Assembly: GCA_038373865.1 (NCBI GenBank)
Contig: JAXGGA010001036.1
Location: forward strand, 62,001 to 126,000
Reading direction: 5' to 3'
Length of the DNA: 64,000 bases
Source: Uloborus plumipes
Lineage: Eukaryota > Arthropoda > Arachnida > Araneae > Uloboridae
Of the stretch, positions 39,677 through 51,600 are shown one piece after another. Each line of letters begins with the position of its first letter. Position 1 is the first letter of the stretch. The notes beneath the pieces are model-generated. The model had not been told where the DNA came from, ran no database searches, and was given only the letters and a program-made list of their open reading frames with translations. Both the position numbers and the translations under genes were made by a program.

Positions 39677-39778
39677 CATAGACATTGGAAACGCTGACCC
39701 TCCCCTCCCCCGCTCGCTAAACGAACGGGCGAGCGTTTGAACGTTGTACATGAAACGTTTAGAGAACCAATGTCTATG
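39677..39778. mobile_element. 102-bp MITE with perfect 12-bp ends and perfect 8-bp target duplication
   Basis: CATAGACATTGG at 39677-39688 and CCAATGTCTATG at 39767-39778 are perfect inverted repeats. ATAAAACT is duplicated on both sides (39669-39676 and 39779-39786). Internal inverted words AAACG/CGTTT add to the fold. An 8-bp duplication with CA...TG ends fits a very small hAT-type MITE. Confidence 0.85.
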
Positions 39779-40285
39779 ATAAAACTACTTTGTATTTCTA
39801 TACTTGAAATACACTTAGCAGTGTTTTCAAAAGTATGAACTAAGGTAACAGAGCTACTGAAAACAGGGTGTATCGGAAGACTTGGAACAAAGCTTTATGA
39901 CCATACAAAGAAATAATTCAAAAATGTACCGTTGGTATTTATGGCAGTTAATTTTTTTAAAAGAAGGGTATTACCATACAGAGTTAGAAAAAAAAATTTC
40001 TGTCATTCTGGCAACAATAATGGCTTTGAGCAAGGTTGAAATCGGAACGCTGAACAAACATCAAATTTTAGTCGCCAGCACAACTTTGTGTGTAAGTACA
40101 GTCTATACTTTAAATTAATTTGTAATTTAAACAGGTCTGTACTGTACAGATCTGTTTATATTACAAACCCAAGAACAGTATTTTTAGTTATGCATATGTC
40201 TGAGCATCAGAGTACCACATTAGAATAATCAAGATTTTTTAAGTGTATCATAAAAAAAGAAAATTCTTTATAGGATATGGATTTT

Positions 40286-41164
40286 ACGGGGTGAATCGAT
40301 ACACTTTGATCTGCTGTTCCAGTTCAAACTTATTCAAAGGAAACAGTTTGAAAGATTAAGATTCGAACCCCAATTCCTCTATCCAAGATAGGGAAAAGGA
40401 TTTATTATTGTTTTCTCTTTCTGGTGAGCAACTCTATCTTTGAATGACAGGAAGTTCCCGATTAAAAAAAAAGAAAAGATGTTTGGGACTTCTTTTTACT
40501 AAATATACGTGGGGAAAAAGTTATACAGACTATGAAGCAAAAGTCCAGTACACAGACAACGATGAATACGCAGGAAAATCTCACAGGACGATCTCTGAAA
40601 CCCAGAGATTTCAAGAAACTAAAGAAAAGGTAGCGTTCACATCCCAGAAGATGTTATGAAAAAACTTAATCCAATCCAAAACTGCTGGTTTTAAGAACAA
40701 GATCATTTTTGTGGACGACATGAGTGATTTGAATTCATACTAAATCTTTGTTATTTAATTCAAATGCATTTTTTAAAAATTTATTTTAATTTTTCATAAC
40801 TTCAAAATTATTTTCGAATTTTGATAAATCATACGTTTATTGATATAGAAAATAAACTTTTATTTGACAGTAACTATCAGTTCTTATTCTCCCCCATCAA
40901 TATTACTATTACTTGTGTGGCCGATTACAGGTTAAGTTAAAAAAAAAAAATAACATGTGTTTCGATTGACCCCTATCAACGGGGTGAATCGTAACACGTC
41001 TAAATCATGATATACATTAATAAAAGCTGTTTAACATGTTTTGTCTTTGCTTGGGATATCAAAAGCAAAGCAAGACTGAAGTTTTTACCCAAAAAATTAA
41101 ATAAAAAAATCTTTTAATTACTTTTTCTACAACCAAAGCTTAAAAGTGTACCGATTCACCCCGT
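40286..41164. mobile_element. 0.88-kb element with ACGGGGTGAATCGATACACT ends
   Basis: The left end ACGGGGTGAATCGATACACT (40286) is matched by AGTGTACCGATTCACCCCGT ending at 41164, one mismatch. The same phrase recurs inside as GGGGTGAATCGTAACAC (40980) and in related form at 40955 (TTTCGATTGACCCC). A 72-codon open frame at 40444-40659 is lysine-rich with no family motif. Target duplication unclear (TTTT/TTTA). Architecture matches the other phrase elements in this window. Confidence 0.7.
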
Positions 41165-41256
41165 TTTACGGTAACTCGTCTCTCTCACTTGTCTTTATCA
41201 GAATTCAAAGAAACAAAAGATGTATACAAAACAAAATAGAAGCGTTTATGTAGTGA

Positions 41257-42060
41257 GGGAATGTGGGGAAAAGTGAAATAACGAGGTAAAGTGAAATGGT
41301 AAAATATCTTTAGTTTACAGCGCCACTTATCTAGCAATTTTTAACTAAGTTCCTAGACATAAAGTTGATTCCTGTCAAGAAATAAATAGCTCCAAATATC
41401 AACGAAAAAATTTCATTTTTAAAATTTGATACTTTTATTGTAATATTCGTTATTCGTGGTTTTTTCAAAAATATTTCTTGTTATTATAAAATATAAAAAT
41501 TTCGTAATTATTATTTTAACTAAAAATTGAGATCTACTAATTTCCAATTCAGTCCTTATTTTTTTATTTTTTATTTTAGGCATGTTTTGATTTTAAATTT
41601 TCAATGTAATTTGTCAAGTTTACGCGGGCAAAGTGGATGGGGCAAAGTGATTAATTTATTCACAATCATTTGTTTATTAATTCACTTGTTTATTCATTCA
41701 TTTACTTGTTTCGTTACTGTATTTTATTGACTCATTTCTCTTTTTCTCATAAATTAATTAAGTCATCTATTTGTTTATTTATTTGATTGTTTATTTTTTC
41801 ATTAATAATTCATTTTTTCGCTTATTTACACATTCATTAGGTGAAAATTATTGTAACTCATCAAAAAGAAAATGTTTCACTGCAAAAACATTGCATTTCT
41901 CACTTTGCCCCATGGTTTTTTAAATGAAAATTTCCCTTCTTTTTCGAAGGTGCAAAGTAACTGCCAAAAATGAAAAATAGCGTTTCAACGTTAGTTGTAT
42001 TACAAAATACATTATTACAGGTAAGTTATCTTAAATATTTTACTTTGCCCCGCATTCCCT
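41257..42060. mobile_element. Second copy of the GAATGTGGGGCAAAGTGAAA element, opposite orientation
   Basis: The left end GGGAATGTGGGGAAAAGTGA and the right end TTTGCCCCGCATTCCC (ending 42060) are inverted repeats. Internal sequence matches the copy at 24330-25214 in reverse: CACTTTGCCCCATGG with a following T-run (41900) corresponds to CCATGGGGCAAAGTG (24522), and the tetranucleotide-rich centre is also inverted. Further CAAAGTG phrases occur at about 41629 and 41642. TA follows the right end. Diverged from copy 1, so not a recent duplicate. It lies about 640 bp upstream of the OATP start codon. Confidence 0.7.
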
Positions 42061-42695
42061 ACTATTTACTAAACTGAAAATGTAAATTAAACATTGAAAA
42101 AAGAAAAATGAGCCCCCCCCCCGCCTCACATGTTTCTTAAGTTTAAGCAAACTTAACAGTGTTTAGTATTACACGAATCGTGGTAGTTCCAGAAATTCCT
42201 CTCTCTTACTTTTTCCAATCACATTTTAAAGAAAAAAAAAAAGCTATTTCTAAAATAAAACAAGTACCTATTTAGTCTTATTTATGGATAAATACAAAAT
42301 TAACACTGTAAAAACCTGTTTCATATTTCTAAAGTAGAAAAACTTAGTAGTGTCTTCAATAACACGAATCAAGATAATACAGCTAACTCCTCTCTCTTTT
42401 ACGCAACTTGCCCTGATAGGGTGAAAGTAAAGGATATTTTCTCTTCAGTCCTTTTGTCTTTATCTGCTTAATACAGCTGTGCCAATCAGGCACTTTAGGA
42501 GGGCATGGTTCAAAGAAAAAGTTCCTTGTCGAATTCAGTGATGTCTTTTGTTAAGATAACTGATGCCCGCTGATTTCTTTCTGTTCTCACAAATAACTTC
42601 AGAGATAGAAATTCGAAAGTGTGTACACCTGAAATAATTCAAATGCACTGCATATTTTTTATTTCTAACACAAGTTGTAGATAGCTATTTTCAAA

Positions 42696-45600
42696 ATGGA
42701 GAAGAAATTCTCAGCTCTCGCCGTAGATGAGAAAGAAAAAGACGATGATGTCGATCGGAGATGTGGTGTTGGTTGTTTCAAACCAAATTGGCTTCAAAGA
42801 ATGGCTGATCCGAAAGTATATTTAGTTATATTCTGCATAGTTGGTGTCATAGAAGGAGCTTATTTCACCTACTTCGTCGGCGTACTTACCACATTGGAGA
42901 AGAGATATGCATTTGAAAGCAAGATATCGGGCATAATACTAATTGCTGACAACATTAGTGCAACTTTCGTCAGCTTAATTGTCGGGTATTGTGGTAGCAA
43001 AGGACACAAACCACGAATGATTGCTTTTGGAATGGTACTTTCTGCCCTTAGCTGTTTCATTAGCGCTGTACCTTATTTCATATATGGACCAGCTCTGCAT
43101 TTTTTATCGCGTGACACTAGTAGTTTTGGCAACAAAGAACAAGAGTTCTGCACTGATGAGCTCCAAGCAGAAAATTGTGAGAATCCAGAAAATCATGCCA
43201 TGCTTCCAGCTGTTACCATTCTTTTCGTAGCGAACTTCCTTAATGGTTTCGGATACACAGCTTACTACACCGTTGGTGCCCCTTATTTGGATGATAATGT
43301 GAAGAAGAAAAACTCTCCAATGTATTTTTGTAGGTATAGTATAGTTTTTTGGTTCAATGTTTATTGATTTTAAGTGTCAAGAAAAGAAATTTGAATTGAG
43401 GAATTTTGATATTAATTATTGTTTTTGAACTTCTTGGTTACTTTTAGATAGTTAAAAAACCTCCCATTTCATGCATTTTGGTATTGAAAACTAAACACTT
43501 TTTAGATAATGTTGCATAGTTAAAAACCGAAGTACGATCTATTTTAATTCTTTGCAATGACCCGTCGTTAGTTTCTTGACAAGTGGAAAAATTTGCTCGC
43601 TTTAAAGAATGACTTATAGAACGTTCAGTATATTGGGCCTTCTTCAAGGAAACAATCTTATGCTTCTTGATATTTTGGATGTTTTTTTTCACGAAGTTTT
43701 AATTACAGTAATAATAATAATAATAATAAAAAAGCAGGAGAACACTGCACAAGATTAGAAAAAATCCTGTGTTGTTACTATTTGCTGCATTTAGTTGTCA
43801 AGTAATTTCAAAATGATGTCCATTAAAAGTGTGCCCTTTAAGAATTAGGCAAAAGTGCTCCTACTATTTTATTTCCCCGCAACGAATCTGGTGCTAGAAT
43901 GGTTTAAATGATTTATTTGGCTCAAAATTGTTTCCTTTGATTAAACGACATTTTTGGCCAAAATTTCACACAAGCAAAAGCGGTTTTATTTGTGATAAAT
44001 TTTGTTCACGCAGATATAAATGTTTACTTTATTTCTTAACTTTTATTATCATTATCAAACATATTATTTGTCATGGGAGTTTTTTTTTGTGTTGGTACGC
44101 CATAACTTCCTCAATACTTTGTCTAACATCATGAGAAAGTTAGAATTTTAGTGAGTTTTTTTCTTGCGTTTGTCGAAAAATGAACAAACATTTCGCATTT
44201 TTCTTATTTTCCGAAAAATTAGCTTTGTTGTTTAATTACGCAATCCCCACGATCCTGCAATGAATGACCTTCAGAATCAACTGAGAAGAGCACCGTGGTA
44301 GTAACGTGAAGGTTCCAGGTTCGATCCCTTATGGAGCAGAAATCGTTGTTTTTTAATGACGTATTTTTCCTAGCAGAATTCTTTTCAACAAATTTTCATG
44401 TATACAGGATAAACTCTTTACAAGTTTCTGAATTACAGTTATACTGTTGTACAAGAACTGGAAAACAAAACGTAACTCGATAAATCGTAGTATAACTTTG
44501 AAAAATGCTTTTAAAAATTAGAGGCTTCGATTTCAAGTTATTATTTTTTCGCATTGCTTTAATGCAGTGGTGCTCAATCTTTTCCTGCCCGAGAGTATAA
44601 CCCATGTTAAAATCATTTTCGCGGCTCAGTACATACATAAAATTTCAAAATATTTTGTCTTTCCTAAATAAACATAGGAAAATATGGAAAAGGTAGAAAG
44701 ATGACAAACGATAATGGTTGTCAATTGTCATCATAATGTAGCTTGGTGCTTATTTTATTAAAATGCATGTTTCTCAGAAACCAATTTCTGAATATACGGT
44801 TCCAACAAATCTCTTGCTTGACGATTTGTGACACTGAACAAAACATCAAGCCACACGAATAAGGATTCGCGGGCCAGATGTGGCCCACGGGCGGCCATAG
44901 AATGGACCGCACTGTTTTGTAAAGTATGGGAAGAACAAATGATTGTTTGCAGCATACATTTTCGGCCACATCAGAAGATTTAAGGGGCCATGACCATGAG
45001 GGTTTCGATTCCCGGGAAGGGAATGGATGTTGTTGATTAGGACAGCACTTTTTTCAATCATGTTTTTGTGGTTTATAACCTTGATTACACTTCATTCTCC
45101 GCTTCTTTAGCCAAAGCATGAGTACACTATATAATTTGTTAGTGGGTTACATCATAACAAGCATTTAGTGATGATTTAACTAACATGTTTCCAAGTTACA
45201 ATTCTGCAGATAAATAAAAAAAGTTGATTTATCATTTTTTATTGTAGAATGAAAAAACCTTTATTATATTCCTATTTTTTAAAGACACTATAAATCATCA
45301 AAATTACTTTGAAGTTACTGCTGAATACAATAGTTAATTTAATGCATTTTTTTCTTGCTTGGCTTACAGAATAACAAACTATATAGGAACTGGGAATTTC
45401 GTTCATATTCAATTTCATTCAAATTCAATCATTCAAAATATATTGACTTTCAAGACAACAATGGGAATTACTCTGCTTTTAAGAACATTTTCTTTTCATA
45501 TTATCAAGAAGATAGTAGTTTATTTACAAAATACACAAAGCCTTCTTTAGTCATATCTATTCTACAGAGCTATCTGCGCCTAATAGTGCAACTGTTAGTG

Positions 45601-48600
45601 TAATTCTGAATGGCATTACTTGAGTATACTGATAAGTAACCTCAAAACCTGTTGTATAATAACTGATAAAAAACACCTTAGATTAAAAAAAGTTTGGAAA
45701 ACACATTTTTTTTTTCAAAGCTGACTTTTTATTTCCTGAAACTTCTTGAGTGTTACTGATTTCTGTGTTTTTCTCACAAATTTATTTTGGGAATCTAGAG
45801 AATTTTTACTATTTTGACGAAAGTTTTAAATGTAACTGCTTGTCGACTTAATTATGCAATAACTGAAAACAAAATTTCTCTTTAAACTCTGTTTTGCTAG
45901 TGATTTCGGGATAGTTATGGGCTGTGGCGCTAACATAAATAGTTGATTAAAAGTTATGCTGTGAGCAATAACGTTAAAAAAAAAAAAGTCTTTCGTTGTA
46001 TTTAGTCCCTTTGAAGTTTAACCCTTTATGCCCCGACGGGACTCAGAAGTCCCGCTTATATTAATTTAGTATTATGAATCCTATATGGCTGGAATCACGC
46101 AGAAGCTTTTAAGTACCATTCCTTGTACTTCACTGAGAGGCCGACAGATGGTACCTGCAATCGGAAACAGTTTTCTTAGGGGGCATAAGGCGTAGGAAGC
46201 TTTTGACCCTACTGATTTTCAAAACTTGCAAAATTAATTTGGGATATAAAAGGTCCTAATATTCCGAATCCTTCCTTCCATTTCTAAATTTTCCTTCTAT
46301 AATCATTTCTCTGCTAGTATTCATTACTGGTCAGTCTCTAACGTCTAATGCAGTTAACAGCGTTTCTTAAACAGTGTTCCGCGGAACCCCAGGGTTCCAC
46401 GAAGATCACGAAAGGGTTCCGTGAAACTTTTCCTCTCTTCCTTTCATAATATTTGAACTAAGTTCTCATAAGTTCCAGCAACGAAAATTAAAATCAAATC
46501 TTAAAATTTGAAGAACAACCCTGTCTCCTGTTCACTTAGCCGAAGGAAAAAATCGGTGATAGGGTGGGAGGGGGGCGGGAGCTGAAAATACGAATAAGTA
46601 ATACATTTTGCTTTTGTATAACCTGCTAATTCCTCAACTGGCTCCCGACGCTGTGAGACTCTCTGTCTACATAGTATTGCAAAACATACAGCTCTAGCTA
46701 AAAATAGAGGGGGTGAAGGGAGATATGCAGGAGACGAGTCATACGGTTTTTGTTTTATTCTGAGAAACACTAGTTTGGTCAAGCAGAAAAAAAATAGTCT
46801 TCAAATTATCGTAAACTACAAGACACATTGAAATTTCTAGTGAGATATTAAAGATTTCTGATTGGAGATATGAAGTAATGATACGCTATAATTTTGAAAT
46901 GAAAAAATAAAAATAAATAAAATTTAAAACCAAATATCAATTTCTACTTTTGCTCTATTTCTGCCTGAACCATGAACATTTTCTGAGATCAGCACAACTT
47001 GTATCTTCATTAACTTAACCTTCTGCTATCAATACAATTTTGTGTCTATAATTCCTCTAAAAGTTTTAATTTGTGTGTACGTGTGTGTTTTCTTTCTTTC
47101 TTTTTTTTTTTGAATGTGAACCAACTTACTCTGGGCTGTTGAAATTAATAAATGAATAAAATAAAATTCAAAAATTACAAATAATTATCAATTGAAGGAA
47201 CTTACCTTAAAAAATGAGTGCAATTTACTACTCCGTTATTCGTAATTTTGTCATAGGATTTGTTGGATTATAAGCGCTATTTGTTTGTCATGAATTACTA
47301 CAGAAAGTATTAATATTTTTAAAAATTATTGAGACAGGTTCAACTTACCCCGACTGCCCTTGTTAACCAGATAGCATTTCTAAACCTCAATGTACCTTGT
47401 TCCTTTTAACATGCTTTATTAGAAATATCTCTTTACAAAAGGGTAACATTTTTGTCTCCTTTAGAATTGTTACTTGTTTTACTGCAGAATTGAAGAAACT
47501 TTCGATTCAATAAAAATTCGTGATTTTTCTTCGTTCTCCCAGATTTTCTCTATGTCTGGGATTGTAAGAGTAATAAAGCCGAATATTAAACGCATCTGTG
47601 ATAGTAAAAAGTAGTTCCACTCATCTCATTAAAATGTAAAAAAAAAAAAAAAAAAAAAACAGTAGGGGAAAGTTGCCCAAAACGGGATAGGCGGGCAAAA
47701 CGGGATAGTGGGCGTTGGAGCTTGACTGGTGGTACTATCTCGCAGGAGACAGGCTAAACTGGTTCCCGACCGCCATGACAGCATACTCAGGTAATATCTC
47801 AACTCTAGCCACGTATTTCGCAAAGAAATATTTTTTCAAAGTTTTCAATTGAGATTTTTACTTACTTTTTACTTTTTTCGACTGCAGAACAACTAGAATT
47901 GTGGTTCTCCGTAATTCGGAATAATTCCGGTTAGACCTGTATTTTGTTCATAGCTCTTTTAGCAACAATTTCATGTACTTAAATATTGCTAGTGAGTGGC
48001 GGTTCCGGGGTCAGCCCTTTATGTTGTCAAAAGCATCATGGTCGGGCAAAACGGGACACTTTTAGGGTGCCCAAAACGGGATACAATTTTGATGTGTCCC
48101 GTTTTACCCGACCATTTCCATGATTTTTTTTTCAATGTGTTTAAGCAGCACGAAGCGAGCTAGAGGTTTGCAAGTAGATGTTCAACCATCCTGACAAAGG
48201 GATTACTATCTACGAAGTAGGAAATATGTTCAATGCAGCATTTTAACGAGCAGCTCTTGTCGAAACTGCTGTGAATATGTTCACGAAAACAGGAATTTTC
48301 CCATATAACCCCAGATGTCTTTCCTGAATATATCTTCGCTTCCTCTCTTCCAACAGATCACCCATTGCTGGATGCTCAGAACATGACTTCCTAACACCCA
48401 TTAAATATGCAACAAAATGAGATCAGATCCGAAGGATCTTCAAATTCAGTCATAGCATCTAAGAGTATGCTGTCATCACAACCACTAGAGACATTATTGA
48501 AAGAATCACTTAGTGCAACAATAACACTAGCACAAATGCAGGCCTTATCCAACCGTTCACTTCAACAGGAGTCAAAGGACTTGGACTATACTGTCGCCCT

Positions 48601-51600
48601 TTACTGCCATTTTCTATATCACCCAAAGATATTCTACCTCCACCAGGAGTGATTGGACCAAGACCTCAAAATAAACACGATAATAGAAGAGGGAAACTAG
48701 CATTTACAACAAGAAGCCCATATAAACTTGAGTTGGAAGAGGAAGAACGAGAAAAAAAAAAAAAAGAACGAGAAAGAACTTAAAAGCTGAAAAAAAGGGC
48801 TGCCAAAACAAGTCTCTTGAATGTTCCGAAAACAAAACTAATGAGGCGTAAAAGAAAACTAGGTGGAGATGCATAACAGGCATATAAATGTTTAATAGTC
48901 CAGTCAATAAACACATCGTGTCGCAACTAATTTAGGGAAAGCTGAATTTTTGCAGGATGTTAGTACATCGAGTGCACACTTAAAAAACACAAAGTCCCGA
49001 CCTCCACCCCTCTTGCTTTCCCCCCCACCCCCTCCGAAACATTGCGAAAGCACTACTAAGATTATACGTTTTTCGTGTCGAAACTAATTCAGGGAAAGCT
49101 GAATTTCTGCAGGATGTTAGTACATAAAGTGTACACTAAGAAAGCACCAAGTCCCGACCTCCACCCCCTCTTGCTTTTCCCCCACCCCCTCCGAAACATT
49201 GCAAGAGCAGTACTATGGTTATACGCTTTTTGTGTCGCAACTAATTAGGGGAAGGCTTATGTTTTTTTAAAGATGGTAGTATACAAAGTATACACTATAA
49301 AAACACAAAGTCCCGACCCCTAACCCTCTTGCTTCCCCGCCCCCACCGCGAAACATTGCAAGAGCAATACTATTACTATACGCTTTGCGTGTCGCAACTA
49401 ATTGGGGGAAATCCGATTTGTTTCCAGATGTTAGTATATAAAGTATACACTAAAAAAACACGAAGTTCCAATCCCCACCCCTATTGCGTACGCCCCCCCC
49501 CCATGCCCCCTCCTGCAACACATTGCAAGAGCAGTCCTGTGATTATACGCTTACATCTCAAAAACTAATGATACAGGGTCGTTCCGTTTTTATTTCACTT
49601 CTTACAATATTATAAACCAGTGGTGCCCAGCCTACGGCCCTCGGGCCGCATCAGGCTCTTGAAACTTATCTGTGTGACTCGTTGTTTTGCGAAATGTTAC
49701 GACTCTAGGCACCGTTTCTGAAAAACAAGTTGCATTTAGCAAAAAGAAAAAGCACTAAGTAATGCTGACAACAATTATTCCTTTATTACCGGTCACCATC
49801 TAACATTTCATTCACTTGGTCCGAAATATTGTTACAATGCATTCCACTACAGTTTCCACACATAGACGTGCAATCGAACCCAGCTTTACGACAGCTACAG
49901 TTTGTAACACACAATGTTTTTTATAATTGCAAGATATTAATAAGAGAAGTTTACTTGGAGCAGGGATAATTGTCATGGGCTTAGAAATCAGTCTATTTCT
50001 TGAAGTATATTGCCAACCACTCTTCTGGTAGAAGTTTAAAACCTAACTAAGTTTGAATTTTTGGTGGTAAAGCCTCAAACAATGCTGATGAGTGGCATCT
50101 GAAGTTGGTGGAAGTTTTGCTAAATCAAAAGTTGACTGAAGGGACATTTTGGCGATTAGTTGCTTATACTTAAAATATCTGGCTTCATTTAGGGTTTTCT
50201 ACTGTGATAAATTGTACATATTAAGGATAAAATGTTCTCAACTTTCTACAATTATTTCTTTTGTAATATCTTGTTTTGTGTAAAGCTCAGCCTAAGCTTT
50301 AGCCTCAGTTGAAAAACGTATCAAGTCGGCAGCTTTTTTTTCTCCTAGTCCATAGAAAGCCAATGTCGTGTCGCAACCAGTGATTGCATGAGCAATAAGG
50401 AGCACGAGGAATAAGAAGTACAGTTAGCTGCTCGACATGTTTATTTATTAGGAAATGTTTATTTGTTTATTGACAGAGTAAACTTTAGACACTGAAGATA
50501 AAGGCTTTAAGAAGAAAAGTGTGGCATCATGCTGGGGTGCTAATGCTACAAGTAAAACAAAGAGATCAGTATCAGTTCTCACAACAGTAGTATTATTCTT
50601 TTTCACATTCTTAATGGCTTGGTTGACAATGACAGTGTCGGAGTCATCCTCTGCAAAAACCACGTTAAGAGCTTCAGCAACAAACCTTGTTCTAACTCCT
50701 TCTATTAATCTCTTCCTGTTTTGAAGGTTTGCTAGAAAATCTTGTTGTGTTTTGCAAACTGTATTTTCATCAAAAACAATTGAAGGGCTTGGTGGATAAA
50801 GGGGCTACGTTACATTTTGAAAAATGAACACTCTGGACAATGGTAAGCAATGGATACATGTAAGCAAATGAAACTTTGTAAATCAAAAAGTAGATATCAT
50901 TAAAACACTTTCGCACTAATAGCAAAACCAGAAAGCAAATAAGCTGCAACAACTGCTACAATAAAACTTTGAATTTTAGTAACTCGCAATTTCTGATTTG
51001 TCACATAACCTCTTTATCTCCCAAGCCCTTCAATTGTGTGAGAAAATTTCTTTGATGCTCTTCCTTTTTGTTCTTGTAGTTTTGTTCGAAAACCGCTGTC
51101 ACTCATTTCTATAATTGCAAAGTATATATTTTAAGTATGATTCTACTATTTCCTTGAAAGTTTTAGACACCAAACCTTTGCATGTAACAAATATCCCCTG
51201 TATATTACAAAAACAGCTTTATTTGCCTCAAAGGTCTCCTAGACTTGCCTCAAAGGTCTCCATCTTCAAATAATTTCACAACTTATTTTATAAATTGATA
51301 GGAGTGAAATAATACACGAAACAACACGGTAACGTCATTTGTTTTCGAAGAACACGCATTTAGCGAATGTACTATTCTTGAAAGGTGTTTGAATGGAGGG
51401 AGGGGGTAAGAAGGGTGGGAGTCGGGACTTGTGTTTTTTTAGTATATACTTTATGTGCTAACATCTCTTAAAAAATCAGAAACTTTTTCAGAAATGAACA
51501 TCCCCGAAATGTAACATTTCGAAAAACAACGGATCACACGGATCTGTTTTGCGGACCGAATGTGGCCCGCGGGACACAGGTTGAGCATCACATGTTTGTA

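Noticed and set aside
42671..42695. Splice acceptor (TTGTAG) just before the OATP start codon, implying a 5' UTR exon
   Set aside because: The acceptor has a reasonable pyrimidine stretch, but no upstream exon can be identified, so the 5' structure is left open.
44277..44345. Possible tRNA or SINE (GGTTCGATCCC B-box word)
   Set aside because: No A box at the right distance and no cloverleaf; one short word alone is not enough.
44565..44900. hAT element starting CAGTGGTGCTCAATC
   Set aside because: No matching right end or 8-bp duplication could be found, so only an orphan end is noted.
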